From Photobacterium galatheae (GTDB taxonomy: Bacteria > Pseudomonadota > Gammaproteobacteria > Enterobacterales > Vibrionaceae): a DNA stretch of 64,000 bases. Of the stretch, positions 26,782 to 37,153 are shown in pieces (the first letter of the stretch is position 1; every line of letters starts with the position of its first letter). A model generated the notes under the pieces. It was not told the DNA's origin, searched no databases, and was given only the letters and a program-made list of their open reading frames with translations. The stretch spans positions 1 through 64,000 of the forward strand of contig NZ_JMIB01000032.1 in NCBI RefSeq assembly GCF_000695255.1, read 5' to 3'. Position numbers and translations under genes: made by a program.

Positions 26782-27990
26782 ATGCAGTTCCTCTACAGCG
26801 CGGCAGGTATCGTCGCTATTTTTTTGTGCGCTTACGCACTCTCCACCAATCGTCAGGCCATTCGCTGGCGTACCGTTCTGGGCGCATTCGGCTTGCAACT
26901 GGGGCTGGCAGCCTTAGTTCTCTATGTTCCTTTAGGACAATATCTGCTGGGTAAAATGAGCCATGGCGTCGCCTCTGTGATTGGTTTTGCCGATCAGGGG
27001 ATCAGCTTTGTCTTTGGCCCGCTGGCAGAAAATGGGTTCGTGTTTGCTGTCAAAGTTTTACCTTTAATCATTTTTATCAGCGCACTGATCTCTCTGTTGT
27101 ACTACCTGGGCGTGATGAGTCTGGTGATCCGTGTGATTGGCGGCGGACTGGAGCGTCTGCTGGGCACAACTCGTGCGGAATCTCTGGTCGCAACCAGCAA
27201 TATCTTTTTGTCGCAGGGTGAGTCGCCGCTGGTGGTCCGTCCGTTTCTGGCCTCGATGACCCGCTCTGAACTTTTTGCGGTCATGGTCGGTGGTATGGCT
27301 TCGGTGGCAGGCAGCGTACTGGGGGGGTATGCCGCGATGGGCGTTGACCTGAAGTACCTGATTGCGGCCAGCTTTATGGCAGCTCCGGGTGGCCTGCTGA
27401 TGGCGAAAATCATGGTGCCGGAAACCCAGCAGCCGGTTGATCAGAGCAATATTGATCTGTCAGACAGCGATCAAAGTAACGCCATTGATGCGCTGGCTTC
27501 CGGGGCGATGAACGGGATGAAAGTTGCGGTCGCAGTCGGTACCATGCTGATCGCTTTTGTGAGTGTGATTGCCATGCTCAATACCGGTCTGGAATGGTTG
27601 GGCTCGCTGTTCCATATCGAGGGGCTGACCCTGCAACGCATTTTTGGCTATCTGTTTGCACCGCTGGCGTTTGTGGCCGGTGTACCAAGCCATGAAGTCA
27701 TGGCTGTTGGCAGCCTGCTGGGACAGAAAATCGCCATGAATGAATTCGTTGCGTTTCTGGATTATGCCAGCGTGAAAGAGTCGCTGTCGGCGCACAGCCA
27801 GATTATTGTGACCTTCGCGCTGTGTGGTTTTGCCAACATCGGCTCGATTGCGATTCAGCTGGGTTCGATTGGTGCCATGGTGCCGGAACGCCGTAAGGAT
27901 GTTGCGACGCTTGGTGTACGTGCTGTCGTGGCTGCGACCTTCGCCAACCTGATGAGTGCGGCACTGGCCGGGCTGTTTATTTCCCTTTGA
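26782..27990 (+). CDS. NupC-family nucleoside transporter
   Basis: Inner-membrane concentrative nucleoside transporter of 402 residues. The ATG at 26782 (MQFLYSAAGIVAIFLCAYALS) follows AAGGTAGG and is preferred over the longer frame from 26734. Family signatures are present: the GESPLVVRPFL and LVATSNIFLSQGES segment, the gate-type SVAGSVLGGYAAMG, and the late GFANIGSIAIQLGSIGAM motif. It imports nucleosides, presumably with H+ or Na+. It is followed by the marC-like gene after 136 bp on the same strand. Confidence 0.93.
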   Translation: MQFLYSAAGIVAIFLCAYALSTNRQAIRWRTVLGAFGLQLGLAALVLYVPLGQYLLGKMSHGVASVIGFADQGISFVFGPLAENGFVFAVKVLPLIIFISALISLLYYLGVMSLVIRVIGGGLERLLGTTRAESLVATSNIFLSQGESPLVVRPFLASMTRSELFAVMVGGMASVAGSVLGGYAAMGVDLKYLIAASFMAAPGGLLMAKIMVPETQQPVDQSNIDLSDSDQSNAIDALASGAMNGMKVAVAVGTMLIAFVSVIAMLNTGLEWLGSLFHIEGLTLQRIFGYLFAPLAFVAGVPSHEVMAVGSLLGQKIAMNEFVAFLDYASVKESLSAHSQIIVTFALCGFANIGSIAIQLGSIGAMVPERRKDVATLGVRAVVAATFANLMSAALAGLFISL

Positions 27991-28126
27991 TTTCTTTTCT
28001 GGCGGGCCTTGTACTGAGGTTCCGCCTGTTTCCTCGCTATCTGCTTCTATGCATATCGGTTTATCCTCCAAAGTGCAGCGCCTCAGTCTAGACTGAATCA
28101 CATCTCTATGTTTTCAGGACAGTAAC

Positions 28127-28804
28127 ATGATTGATTTGGTGACTCTGGGTGTGACGGTCTTCATGGGGTTCTTTGCCATCATGAACCCGATTGCCAACAC
28201 GGCGGTTTTCACCGGACTGACGGCACATCAGACCGGGCAGGAGAAACGGCAAACGGCGATCAAAGCCCTGACGGCTGCATTTTTTATTGTGGCGGCTTTC
28301 AGCCTGCTCGGGAAAGGGATCTTTCAGCTCTTTGGCATTACGCTGCCAGCGCTGCGACTGGCTGGGGGACTGCTGGTGTTTGTGGTCGGCTATCACATGC
28401 TGCAGGGCAGCAGTTCGTCGATGCATACACAAAGTCCGAGTAAAGAAGTGGAGGATATTTCAATCTCTCCGCTCGCCATTCCAATTCTGGCCGGCCCTGG
28501 GACGATTGCGACAGCCATGAACTATTCAGCAGCGAAAAGCCTGCTGCATATTCTAATCACTATTTCTGCTTTTGCCGTGCTTTGTCTGGTGACGCTGGCC
28601 TGTTTTTTATATGCCCAAAAGCTGGTCGATTTTCTGGGAAAAGATGGGGTGAATGTGATCACCCGGATTATGGGGTTACTGTTGACCGTGATTGCCATGC
28701 AGATGTTGATTCAGGGCGTGCATGATGCCTTGCATCTGTTCACGCCGGCAGGGCCGGGAGAATCAGCCGAGGTGTCCAGCGTCATTTTTTCCATCCGATC
28801 TTGA
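28127..28804 (+). CDS. MarC-family integral membrane protein
   Basis: 225 residues with six predicted membrane segments. The family's opening motif (FFAIMNPIANTAVF) and the second half signature (PLAIPILAGPGTIATAM) are intact. MarC proteins (UPF0056) resemble amino-acid exporters of the LysE type, but their substrate is not established. The gene stands alone, downstream of the nucleoside transporter and upstream of the small heat-shock gene. Confidence 0.9.
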   Translation: MIDLVTLGVTVFMGFFAIMNPIANTAVFTGLTAHQTGQEKRQTAIKALTAAFFIVAAFSLLGKGIFQLFGITLPALRLAGGLLVFVVGYHMLQGSSSSMHTQSPSKEVEDISISPLAIPILAGPGTIATAMNYSAAKSLLHILITISAFAVLCLVTLACFLYAQKLVDFLGKDGVNVITRIMGLLLTVIAMQMLIQGVHDALHLFTPAGPGESAEVSSVIFSIRS

Positions 28805-28902
28805 TTTGAATCAAACTTGAGCGGCGTCAATTTTCAGTGGCTTACTATACTCATATCGGATGAACAGTCCGTTGTGGTCAACACGCCTTAAGGAGAGAGA
28901 GC

Positions 28903-29349
28903 ATGAGCACTGAAATGAAAAAAGGTGGTTTTCCTTCTTTATTGGATCATGATTTCGACAGCCTGTTTCAGGGGTTCTTCCGACCTGTTCTGGGGGATGA
29001 TTTTACGAAACAAGCCAGCCAGTTGCCTGCTGTTGATATTCATGAAAGCAAAGACAACTACGAGCTGACGGCTGAATTACCCGGATTCAGTAAAGAAGAA
29101 ATTCAGGTTTCATTTCATCAGGGAAAACTCACCATCACAGCGGAACATCAGGAAGAGACTGAAAAGAAAGAGGAAGGAGAAGCGGTGCTGAAAGAGCGTC
29201 GTTATGGCAGTTATGCACGAACCTTCCAGTTTGGAGCAAATGTCTCGGAACATGATATCGAAGCGACGTATCAGGATGGTGTGTTGCACCTGATCCTGCC
29301 GAAAACGGTCGCGAATGTGCCAGAAGTGCGCAAAATTGAAGTCCGCTAA
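28903..29349 (+). CDS. Hsp20-family small heat-shock protein
   Basis: 148 residues with an alpha-crystallin domain at about 45-140. VDIHESKDNYELTAELPGF opens the domain, and the conserved DGVLHLILPK motif lies near its end. A short C-terminal tail carries the oligomerisation signature IEV. ATP-independent holdase chaperone. AAGGAGAGAG just upstream of the ATG is a strong ribosome site. I did not find a convincing sigma-32 promoter or RNA thermometer upstream. It is more like the archaeal/HspC-type Hsp20 than IbpA/B. Confidence 0.93.
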   Translation: MSTEMKKGGFPSLLDHDFDSLFQGFFRPVLGDDFTKQASQLPAVDIHESKDNYELTAELPGFSKEEIQVSFHQGKLTITAEHQEETEKKEEGEAVLKERRYGSYARTFQFGANVSEHDIEATYQDGVLHLILPKTVANVPEVRKIEVR

Positions 29350-29464
29350 TCTCGTGATCCAATCTCGTGATATTGGTTGTTCTTGCGTGTTCATTGGGTG
29401 CTGGTGGAAACCGGCACCTGTTTCTGTCCAAGGGCGCCAGCCCTGAATTCGGAGGTATGGAAAG

Positions 29465-29914
29465 ATGAAACCATACACGTTTGCAATCCTGATCAGTGCG
29501 TTGTCTGGTCTGGCGGGATGTGACACGGCCAGTCAGAGTTTCAGTCTGCCAACCGGGGATGAAGCACAGGGCAAGGCTGTTTTTCTGAAGTACCAGTGCC
29601 TGGCTTGTCATAGCATGACTGGCTTTGAAGACGAAGCATCGAAGCTGACCCGCGCTCTGGATACGCCAGTTGTCCTTGGTGGTGAAGTGAGCCGTATCAG
29701 AACTTATCCTGAGCTGGTGACTTCGGTGATCAATCCTTCTCACAGACTGGCCGAAGGTTACGACGACCAAGAGATTCAGGTTGATGGCCAATCAGTCATG
29801 CCAAGCTTTAACGATGTCATGACGGTCACTGAAATGGTGAATCTGGTTTATTTCCTGGAATCTCATTATTCCCTGGAACCTTACCCACGGACCGACTATA
29901 TCAGCCCGCATTAA
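29465..29914 (+). CDS. c-type cytochrome lipoprotein
   Basis: 149 residues with a lipoprotein signal peptide (lipobox LAGC, Cys19) and one haem c attachment motif CLACH (about residues 42-46). A likely axial methionine is in QSVMPSFNDVMT. The layout is that of a small class I monohaem cytochrome anchored to a membrane. It lies between the hsp20 and mscS-like genes without an obvious redox partner gene, so its electron donor and acceptor are unknown. GGAGGT upstream of the ATG supports the start. Confidence 0.9.
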   Translation: MKPYTFAILISALSGLAGCDTASQSFSLPTGDEAQGKAVFLKYQCLACHSMTGFEDEASKLTRALDTPVVLGGEVSRIRTYPELVTSVINPSHRLAEGYDDQEIQVDGQSVMPSFNDVMTVTEMVNLVYFLESHYSLEPYPRTDYISPH

Positions 29915-30078
29915 TCTGGTCTGATGGCCGTCAAAGGATGTGATAGCCAGACAAAAGCGATCTCGTTCTGCTTTACAAATGTACGGTGGTTGGGGGAGAC
30001 TGCCCGTTGTCATTCATGGTCTAGCCGTCCCTGTTTCTGACTGCGTATTCGCTGTGTAGAACAGAATGAGAACAAAAA

Positions 30079-30978
30079 ATGTGGGATCCCTTTCTGGAAA
30101 AAACTGAACTCGTCGTCACCTACTTACTGACGCACAAACTTTTACTGAGTGCATGCATTGTTGTGGTTGCTGTGCTGATTCGCCGGGTGGCGATCGCACG
30201 GATTCGTGGGGAAGCGAGCTTTCTCAGCGAAGAGCAGCGGAAATGGATTTCACGAACCAAGAACGGTGCATTTACTCTGATCATGCTGATCCTGTTTCTG
30301 TTGTGGGAATCGGAGATCAGCAAGTTTGCCTTGTCGCTGACTGCGATTGCCGTGGCATTAGTGGTTGCCTCGAAAGAAATTATCCTCTGTATGACCGGCT
30401 CGCTCCAGCGGGCAAGTTCACGTTCATTCAGAATCGGCGACTGGATCGAAGTCGGTCCGGTGTACGGTGAGGTGATTGAGCATAATCTGATGGCAACAGT
30501 GGTTCAGGAGATCGCCCTGCAGCAGGGCCAGTACCATTACACGGGCAAAACGACCACGTTGCCAAATAGTATGTTTTTTACCGTAGCGGTGAAGAACCTG
30601 AATTTTATGAAGCGCTATGTGTACCACGGTTTCACAGTGACGGTGAAAGAAACGGTGAATCTGTATCCCATGGTGCCGGTCATGCTGGCGAAAATAAACC
30701 TGCATATTGCCGACTTTATTGATGTTGCCCAACGATACAATCACATGATTGAGCGACATGCGGGTGTTGATCTGCCCGGCGCTGATCCGCATCTGTACAT
30801 CACGACAACACCGACCGGCGAGCAACAGGTGCATTTCAAACTCTTTTGTCCGACGGTTCTCGCTGCTGAGCTGGAAGCGAAAATCCGGGAAGATTTCATG
30901 ACCCTCTACTGCGATCAATATTTGCCAGGCTCGCCCAAATCGTTGCCAGAGGCGGAGGAAGAACTGCCTGTCATCTGA
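30079..30978 (+). CDS. MscS-family mechanosensitive channel protein
   Basis: 299 residues. Three membrane segments occupy about 13-34, 58-78 and 82-108; the last is the pore-lining type helix (LTAIAVALVVASKEIILCMTGSLQ). The beta-domain signature follows, FRIGDWIEVGPVYGEVIEHN, then the C-terminal alpha-beta domain. Short MscS homologues open under membrane tension. The pore helix lacks the Gly/Ala-rich pattern of E. coli MscS, so conductance could differ. A strong terminator follows directly. Confidence 0.85.
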   Translation: MWDPFLEKTELVVTYLLTHKLLLSACIVVVAVLIRRVAIARIRGEASFLSEEQRKWISRTKNGAFTLIMLILFLLWESEISKFALSLTAIAVALVVASKEIILCMTGSLQRASSRSFRIGDWIEVGPVYGEVIEHNLMATVVQEIALQQGQYHYTGKTTTLPNSMFFTVAVKNLNFMKRYVYHGFTVTVKETVNLYPMVPVMLAKINLHIADFIDVAQRYNHMIERHAGVDLPGADPHLYITTTPTGEQQVHFKLFCPTVLAAELEAKIREDFMTLYCDQYLPGSPKSLPEAEEELPVI

Positions 30979-30982
30979 CAAA

Positions 30983-31013
30983 AAAGCAGCGTCATCAGAC
31001 GCTGCTTTGTTTT
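30983..31013 (+). terminator. terminator after the mscS-like gene
   Basis: AAAGCAGCGTC (30983-30993), loop ATCA, GACGCTGCTTT (30998-31008), then GTTTTTG. Confidence 0.9.
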
Positions 31014-31334
31014 TGCACAAACACAACCTGTTCGCTGTCAAATTGCTGTGTGCAAAAAGACAGCCTTTCCCTGAAGTTTCTCTTGCGAAGACAACACGGT
31101 TTGGTGATTGAAGCACCATTCAGTTCAAGGCAATTCCGGTGCCAATTTTTATGACTGAGGGAACGGACTGATTTCAAACCAAAATGACGGAGCGTGCAGT
31201 TTTCAGCAGACCAATTTTTGCGAACCGTTTCCGGTTCGCGTTTCAAAATGCAGCAACCGTGAAGAGTATTTGCATTTTGATAAAGTTCTCGGCATTGTGC
31301 TATCAGGTGAATAAGTCATTGAAGGATCGCAGCG
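31014..31334. other. intergenic region upstream of the acetyltransferase gene
   Basis: About 320 bp between the mscS terminator and the acetyltransferase start. It should contain the acetyltransferase promoter. A minus-strand open frame over 30995-31246 is basic and unfamiliar, and I do not call it. Confidence 0.35.
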
Positions 31335-31910
31335 ATGTTTAGTCAGACCGTGGATACGGATATTCAGCTGGCGTTGGTCCAGCCTTCTTTTGCCCCCCGT
31401 TATGTAGAACTCATCAACACGCATTTCGATTATCTGTCTCAGTGGCTGGCATGGCCGCCGCATTGCAACACAGAATCTGATTTTCTGAACTTTATCCGTC
31501 GTTCACTTCAGGAGTATGCCGAAGGCAAATCGATGGTCTGCGCCATTTTCTATCAGGGGACCCTCGTCGGGAACTGTAGTTTTAACACTATCAATCACAG
31601 TCTGAAAACCGTTGATATCGGTTACTGGCTGGCCGCCGATAAGCAGGGGAAAGGGATTATTACCCGGGTGTGCCGCCACCTGATCAGCATCGCTTTTGAG
31701 CAACTGGAGATGGAAAAAGTCGTTATTGCTGCAGCGGTTGAGAATCAGGCCAGTCGGGCGGTTGCAGAGCGGCTGGGGATGACCCGGGAAGGGGTGATTT
31801 CCCGAAGCGAAAACCTCAATGGCCGTATTCTGGACCATGCCATCTATGCCCTGCACCGACAGCATCATCATACCGAATTCACATCAAAACTTGCTGAGGA
31901 GCGAACATGA
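31335..31910 (+). CDS. GNAT-family N-acetyltransferase (RimL-like)
   Basis: 191 residues. The acetyl-CoA-binding motif A is visible as GYWLAADKQGKGIITRVCRH (Q/RxxGxG/A type). It is preceded by the beta-strand LVGNCSFNTINH and followed by the AAAVENQASRAVAERLGM segment usual in RimJ/RimL-type acetyltransferases. The substrate may be a ribosomal protein N-terminus or a small molecule; the sequence does not say. Its last codons overlap the next gene (ATGA), so the two are co-translated. Confidence 0.9.
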   Translation: MFSQTVDTDIQLALVQPSFAPRYVELINTHFDYLSQWLAWPPHCNTESDFLNFIRRSLQEYAEGKSMVCAIFYQGTLVGNCSFNTINHSLKTVDIGYWLAADKQGKGIITRVCRHLISIAFEQLEMEKVVIAAAVENQASRAVAERLGMTREGVISRSENLNGRILDHAIYALHRQHHHTEFTSKLAEERT

Positions 31911-32323
31911 GTCAAATCACTTATCCAATCCGCGGTGCCTGCCAGTGTGGTGGCGTGACTTATCAGTTGCTGGCACCGCCGAAAATGGTGGTGGCCTGCC
32001 ACTGTAAGGAATGCCAGAAGCTGTCGACCAGTGCGTTCAGTATCACCGCCATGGTTGATGCCAAGGATTTAGTGTTCCAAGGGGAGATGAAAGACTGGTC
32101 GCGTCTGGCAGACAGCGGGAATACCAGTGCCGCTAAATTCTGTCCGACCTGTGGGAACCGAATTTATCACTATGATCCGAACCATCCGGAAGCGATTAAG
32201 CTGAAACCGAGCAATCTGGAAAATACCCGGATCATTGAGCCGACCCTTCATGTCTGGACCCGTGAAAAGCAGGACTGGTATCAAATCCCGGAAGGGGTGA
32301 AACAGTTTGAAGGGCAGCCTTGA
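31907..32323 (+). CDS. GFA-family (glutathione-dependent formaldehyde-activating-like) zinc protein
   Basis: 138 residues with the GFA/CENP-V fold's zinc ligands: CQCGGV near the start, CHCKECQK in the middle, and CPTCGN later. The family binds zinc; a true formaldehyde-activating role is established for very few members. The start overlaps the stop of the acetyltransferase gene (ATGA), indicating one operon; AGGAG lies upstream. Confidence 0.9.
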   Translation: MSQITYPIRGACQCGGVTYQLLAPPKMVVACHCKECQKLSTSAFSITAMVDAKDLVFQGEMKDWSRLADSGNTSAAKFCPTCGNRIYHYDPNHPEAIKLKPSNLENTRIIEPTLHVWTREKQDWYQIPEGVKQFEGQP

Positions 32324-32439
32324 TTTGGTGCGCTGAGCTGAGCGTAAAGTCACCCAGTTGCAAAGCCATCCCTGAGCGGATGGCTTGTTTATTTCTGGCT
32401 TCCCGTCGTGGGTCACTCAAGCGCTGGGGAGAGGCTGCC

Positions 32440-34662
32440 TTAAACCCGGAAGTGGCTGGTGATCTGTTCCAGTTGTGCCGAGAGCGTGGACAGTTCTTCG
32501 CTGCTGGCGGAGATTTGCTCCACGGCAGTGCTGGTATCCCGCGACATCATATTGATCGTATTAATGTTATTGCTGATCTCTTCGGCCACTGCCGACTGCT
32601 GCTCAGAGGCAGCGGCAATCTGACTGGTCATGGCTGCGATATGTTCAACCGATGCGACCACCTGCTGTAAGCCTTCGGTTGCCGCGACCGCCTGCTCAGA
32701 GACCCGGCTGGTATGGTTGATACTTTGGGTCATCACATCACTGACATCCCGCCCGTGGCTGAGTAGTGTCTCCAGCATCGCTGCGGTGTCATTGGTGGCT
32801 TCCTGTGTGTGCTGGGCCAGATCCCGAACTTCCTCTGCGACGACTGCAAACCCCCGGCCGTGCTCGCCGGCCCGGGCGGCTTCAATGGCTGCGTTGAGTG
32901 CCAGCAGATTGGTTTGTTCGGCAATGCCACGGATGGTTTCCAGGACTTTTGTGATGTCATCAGAACTTTTTCTCAGCAGGCTGAGTTTATGGTTGGCTTC
33001 CTGCATATCCACCGACATCTTGCCGAGATTATCTGAACTTTGCTGTAGCAGGAGCGAGCAATCATTGACGCTGTTCTGTGCTTCGTTGCCGGCATGGGCC
33101 ACGGAGGCAATATTCCCCGAGATGTCTTTGGCGGTCGCACTCATTTCATCAATGGCCACGGCTAGGTGAGCCGTTTCCTGCTCCTGCTGGGAAACCGCCT
33201 GTGCGGTTTCTACGGCGCTGGCAGCCAGTGCTTCCGCTTCATTGCGTTGCTGGCTGGCAGCGACTTTGAGCTGATTGATAATCTGGCTGAGTTTGGCGGT
33301 CATCGCTTTCATGGAGGCGTATACACCCGTTGCCTGACTGCTACCGTTGTCTTTCATACTGGCACGTAAGTCACCTTCAGCAATCGTGCTGGCAATCTGT
33401 TCCATGTGCTCGGGTTCACCGCCGATAGGACGGGTAATATTCCGGCTGACGAAGATGGCCGCCGGGATGATCAACGCAATGACGGCAAGAATGATTGTCA
33501 GACCGCTGAACTGAAGACGCGTGATGGCTGACAGTGCTTCCGCTTGATCGATTTCCGCAACGATGACCCAGTTGGTGCCACCCAGTGCAATCGGGGCAAA
33601 GGCCGACAGAACGGTATTGCCTTTGTAATCGGTGATTTCAGCGATCCCGCTTTCACCCGCCAGTGCCCGCTGAACGGCTTGGGTGTCGATGCTGCCCTTG
33701 TCGGGGTGGCGGAATGATGCCGCGACGGAATGATTGATCGGATCGATGAACGAATTCGAGCGCATCAGTTTGTCCGGGCCGACCAGATAAGTTTCACCAC
33801 TTTGACCCAGCCCGGCTCTGACCCCCATGATGGCTGTCAGGCGATCGATCGGAAACTGGAACACCAGCACGCCGGAGAGGGTGTTCTGGTCATAGATTGG
33901 CGCAGCCATAAAACCTGCCGGAGACTGGTAGGACGGCAGATAAAGATTGAAATCGATCAGCGCAGTCTGCCCTTGCGGTAAACGGAGTCCGGCCTGGTAG
34001 GCATCTTTGAGTAAACTGTCGCGGAACGGACCATCACGCAGTGAAGTGGCAAAATCTACTTCTTTGTAGACACTGTAGAGCACCTGGCCGGTCTTCGCAT
34101 CAATCAGGAACAGATCGTAATAACCGGACTTGTCGATCAGATCCCGGAAGAACGGATGGAAGTTTTCATGTGCTTGATCATAAAAGGTATGGCCTGCATT
34201 AAGCAGGCGCTGTTTTTCCCCCAGACCGTAGGGGCTGTTGGCAATATAGGCCGACTGTAATGCCTGCGCAGTTGGCGAAAGCTGGTTGGCCAGTGTCTCT
34301 GCGGTCAGGTTCAGATTGGGGGCGTTTTCTTTCAGGCGTGGTAAAAACTGTTCCCGATAAAACTGAGTGATTTGCGCCCGGGCATTGGGGTTTGCCGCAG
34401 GCAGATCGGCCATACCCTGGCGGAAATCGCGGAGTGCATTGAGTGTCAGTGGATTGGATGCTTCCAGTGTGATTTGCTGGGTCAGGGTATTGAAATACCG
34501 TTCAATCGCATCCTGCTTGACTTCACGTAGTGACTCCAGCTGGTTGTAGGCTTGTTGCTCCAGCGACTGACTGGCCTGATACATGGTGAGTAAAGAGATC
34601 GCTGCCGCAGGCAGCAGGCCTGTGAATAACAGACAACTCATGATCTTATGTTGCAGTTTCAT
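32440..34662 (-). CDS. methyl-accepting chemotaxis protein
   Basis: Transmembrane chemoreceptor of 740 residues read from ATG 34662 ([12 protein letters not shown], with GGGGGA 5 nt upstream). The first membrane segment is at about 7-25. A large periplasmic double-Cache-like sensor domain follows (motifs [20 protein letters not shown] and [17 protein letters not shown]). A second membrane segment leads into a HAMP segment ([18 protein letters not shown]), and the cytoplasmic signalling hairpin has its tip at [20 protein letters not shown]. There is no C-terminal CheR-docking pentapeptide. The ligand is unknown. Confidence 0.93.
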   Translation of the reverse strand: MKLQHKIMSCLLFTGLLPAAAISLLTMYQASQSLEQQAYNQLESLREVKQDAIERYFNTLTQQITLEASNPLTLNALRDFRQGMADLPAANPNARAQITQFYREQFLPRLKENAPNLNLTAETLANQLSPTAQALQSAYIANSPYGLGEKQRLLNAGHTFYDQAHENFHPFFRDLIDKSGYYDLFLIDAKTGQVLYSVYKEVDFATSLRDGPFRDSLLKDAYQAGLRLPQGQTALIDFNLYLPSYQSPAGFMAAPIYDQNTLSGVLVFQFPIDRLTAIMGVRAGLGQSGETYLVGPDKLMRSNSFIDPINHSVAASFRHPDKGSIDTQAVQRALAGESGIAEITDYKGNTVLSAFAPIALGGTNWVIVAEIDQAEALSAITRLQFSGLTIILAVIALIIPAAIFVSRNITRPIGGEPEHMEQIASTIAEGDLRASMKDNGSSQATGVYASMKAMTAKLSQIINQLKVAASQQRNEAEALAASAVETAQAVSQQEQETAHLAVAIDEMSATAKDISGNIASVAHAGNEAQNSVNDCSLLLQQSSDNLGKMSVDMQEANHKLSLLRKSSDDITKVLETIRGIAEQTNLLALNAAIEAARAGEHGRGFAVVAEEVRDLAQHTQEATNDTAAMLETLLSHGRDVSDVMTQSINHTSRVSEQAVAATEGLQQVVASVEHIAAMTSQIAAASEQQSAVAEEISNNINTINMMSRDTSTAVEQISASSEELSTLSAQLEQITSHFRV

Positions 34663-34992
34663 AATTCCCCCTGGATCCTCCCCACAGATACAATCGAAAC
34701 TAGTCCAGCTTTCGAGTTGCGACGAGTATTTCAGTCGGGGTGTCATGCAGAATCATTCGCATTTGTGATATCTGTCAATGACGATATAACCTACCGGAAT
34801 TGATTCAATGCACTCTCACGATGGGAGATGAATTTTTCTCTGTTTTGTCCTCACACTTTGTCGTTGTTTTAGAAGGATTTATGGCTGTATTGTCTGGATT
34901 CATCTGAAAATCAGACTTTCTGTTTGATAATAAAGTGTCGCATAAACAACAAGATGCCTGTTTTTTTTATGGGATTGAGAAGTGAGGTGCCA

Positions 34993-35172
34993 ATGGCAAA
35001 ATCAACAAGGCTGACTGCAGAGGATAAACAGAATCTGGTCAATGAGCTGAAGCAACTGATTGCTGCCCGCATGGGTAAATCGGTCAATGTGACTCATCAA
35101 CGGGACGATGAGGCTGGGTTGGTCGTGGAATTTAGTGTTGAAGGCCAGCGGTTTGCGGAAGTGACCATCTAA
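34993..35172 (+). CDS. small hypothetical protein (59 aa)
   Basis: From ATG 34993 (GAGGTG 6 nt upstream) the protein reads MAKSTRLTAEDKQNL and ends RFAEVTI. It has one helix followed by a short beta hairpin, no cysteine, and no signal peptide. The strong ribosome site and sensible composition support a real gene. Family and function are unknown to me. It lies alone between the chemoreceptor and ddl. Confidence 0.6.
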   Translation: MAKSTRLTAEDKQNLVNELKQLIAARMGKSVNVTHQRDDEAGLVVEFSVEGQRFAEVTI

Positions 35173-35226
35173 GCTGAAGTTGCCCGGCATTCGATCTGCC
35201 GCCGGGCATATTCTTCATGAACACAT

Positions 35227-36138
35227 CTACACGGGATCAAAACTGGCCAGGGCCAGGATCTGCTCGATCGTCTGCGGAAAATCCAGTCCGATCTCACGGG
35301 TTGCCATGGGAAAGACACTGCGTGGCGTCATTCCGGGGGAGGTGTTCATTTCAATCGGATGGATTTTTCCATCATCCCCCAGGATCACATCCAGCCGCCC
35401 CCAGCCACGGCAACCCAAGGCATGGAAAGCGTTGAGTGCCAGTTGTTGTATCGCTTGTTCGGTCTCTGCGGCAAGATCGCTGGGACAGTGATAACTGGCC
35501 GTCTGAGCACCAAATTTGGCACTCCAGTCAAAAAAGGTATCGGAACAGATTTGTACGACGGGCAGCGCACGATCGCCCAGGATGCCACAGGTATATTCCC
35601 GCCCGCTGATAAAGCTTTCCAGCAGAATATCGTCATCATAGTCAAAGGCTTGTCGGATGGCGGTTGCCAGTTCGTCCGGGGATTCGACTTTGTTGACGCC
35701 AATACTGCATCCCTGTGAACTGGGTTTGACGACCAGCGGATATCCCATTGAGTCAGCGATCGCGATGTTTTCTGCCATGGCATGCTCACGGTGTACGCTA
35801 TGCCAGTTGGCATAGTGAAACCCGCGTTGAGCCAGGATTTGTCGGGTTCGGAGTTTATTCAGGCACAATGCGGACGACGCCAGTCCACTCCCGGTATAAG
35901 GAATTTTCAGCCAGTCCAGTAATCCTTGCACATGACCACTTTCTCCCAGACTGCCATGGAGCGCAATGAAAACTTTATCAACCGATGTTAACGCGTCTAA
36001 CGTTTCATACAGTTCTTTCGGATCGATGGCCACCACGTCATAACCCAGTTCAGTAATGGCATCACTCACGGCCTGTCCCGATCGTAATGATACACTCCGT
36101 TCACTGGATTCCCCTCCCATCAGTACACCCACACGCAT
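35227..36138 (-). CDS. ddl: D-alanine--D-alanine ligase
   Basis: ATP-grasp ligase (303 residues) that makes the D-Ala-D-Ala dipeptide for peptidoglycan. The start MRVGVLMGGESSERSVSL at 36138 has an excellent ribosome site (GGAGGGAG). ATP-grasp landmarks are intact: KPSSQGCSIGV, the central segment RGWGRLDVILGDDGKIHPIEMN and the ending NTSPGMTPRSVFP. It is a stand-alone gene outside a cell-division cluster. Confidence 0.94.
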   Translation of the reverse strand: MRVGVLMGGESSERSVSLRSGQAVSDAITELGYDVVAIDPKELYETLDALTSVDKVFIALHGSLGESGHVQGLLDWLKIPYTGSGLASSALCLNKLRTRQILAQRGFHYANWHSVHREHAMAENIAIADSMGYPLVVKPSSQGCSIGVNKVESPDELATAIRQAFDYDDDILLESFISGREYTCGILGDRALPVVQICSDTFFDWSAKFGAQTASYHCPSDLAAETEQAIQQLALNAFHALGCRGWGRLDVILGDDGKIHPIEMNTSPGMTPRSVFPMATREIGLDFPQTIEQILALASFDPV

Positions 36139-36541
36139 AAACAACTCCCTCCATAGGTTCACGTGCACATATACTAATGCAATGCGAGGCATCTCACAAA
36201 GCTATTGATTTATATGGTAATAGTGAAACATGACATTTGTTCAATGAATTCTTTTTCATCAAATAGGTTGCTGTTTAGGTATATGTGCGCTGTGTCTTAT
36301 ATTGTAGATAAAGATGATTCAGGTGACGTTATTGTGATGCCCTTCATAGACAGAATTGTGTGTATTTCTTAACCAATGTCTCAAGTGCAATGCAGTTCGA
36401 GATCACTTCGCGTCAGGTTTAGAAGTGACCTTGTCTTCCTGCGGTCAGCACTGTGGCGATCAGCGAAACATTTCAGTCAAATATTTCAGCGAAACCTTGT
36501 AATCTTCCAGAAATGTTCCTGATGACATGAGGGCAGAGAGG
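36139..36541. other. intergenic region between divergent ddl and gluconokinase genes
   Basis: About 400 bp, AT-rich on the ddl side; it must hold both promoters. No gene or clear hairpin is seen. Confidence 0.35.
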
Positions 36542-37045
36542 ATGGCGGTGAAACCGAGAAAAATGATGGTGATGGGTGTATCCGGCTGCGGTAAAAGTAC
36601 GATCGGTCGTCGTCTTGCCCGGACGCTGGGGCTGAAGTTCTTTGATGGTGACGATTTTCATTCGCCCGAGAGCGTGAAAAAGATGCGTGTGGGGATCCCG
36701 CTGACCGATGCCGATCGTGCCGAATGGCTGGCTCGCCTGAACCAGTTGTTGCGTGATGAGCCTCATGTCGTACTAGCTTGCTCGGCGCTGAAACCTGAAT
36801 ACAGAGTGCAGCTTTCACAAGGCGTTGAAGAGCTGTGCCTGATTTATTTACAGGGCGATGTCGAGACGATTTGGCAGCGCTATCAGCAGCGTGACAATCA
36901 CTATTTTACCGGCCGGAGCATGCTGGAAAGTCAGTTTTCGACGCTGGTGGAACCTGAACTGGGCGAAGCCCTCTGGATTGATATTCGCCAGTCGCCGGAT
37001 TCTGTGCTGAGCGATATCCTCAATCGTCTGCCATCACCTTGCTGA
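36542..37045 (+). CDS. gluconokinase
   Basis: About 167 residues with the P-loop GVSGCGKSTIGRRLA and the gluconate-kinase signature FFDGDDFHSPESVKKMRVGIPLTD (shown here only as a landmark near residues 34-57). CSALKPEYR follows in the family position. It phosphorylates gluconate to 6-phosphogluconate for the Entner-Doudoroff or pentose phosphate route. Start choice is uncertain: ATG 36527 lacks a ribosome site, while ATG 36542 has GAGGG about 9 nt upstream. No gluconate transporter gene is adjacent. Confidence 0.88.
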   Translation: MAVKPRKMMVMGVSGCGKSTIGRRLARTLGLKFFDGDDFHSPESVKKMRVGIPLTDADRAEWLARLNQLLRDEPHVVLACSALKPEYRVQLSQGVEELCLIYLQGDVETIWQRYQQRDNHYFTGRSMLESQFSTLVEPELGEALWIDIRQSPDSVLSDILNRLPSPC

Positions 37046-37126
37046 CGGACGAACAGGATACGGTTCCAGTGGTTGACCGCTCAGTAAAATCTCAGCAGTT
37101 AAAACCGGGCACGAAAGATCGGACAG

Positions 37127-37153
37127 AAAAAAAGCGGGGACCGATGGTCCCCG
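37127..37153 (-). terminator. terminator of the chitin-oligosaccharide operon
   Basis: CGGGGACC (37135-37142), loop GAT, GGTCCCCG (37146-37153). On the minus strand the stem is followed by CTTTTTTTCTG. It lies about 100 bp after the hexosaminidase stop and closes the operon there. Confidence 0.88.

Noticed and set aside
28800-28902. Possible sigma-32 promoter for the Hsp20 gene
   Set aside because: A CTTGAGC is present but no CCCCAT-type -10 lies at the right distance.
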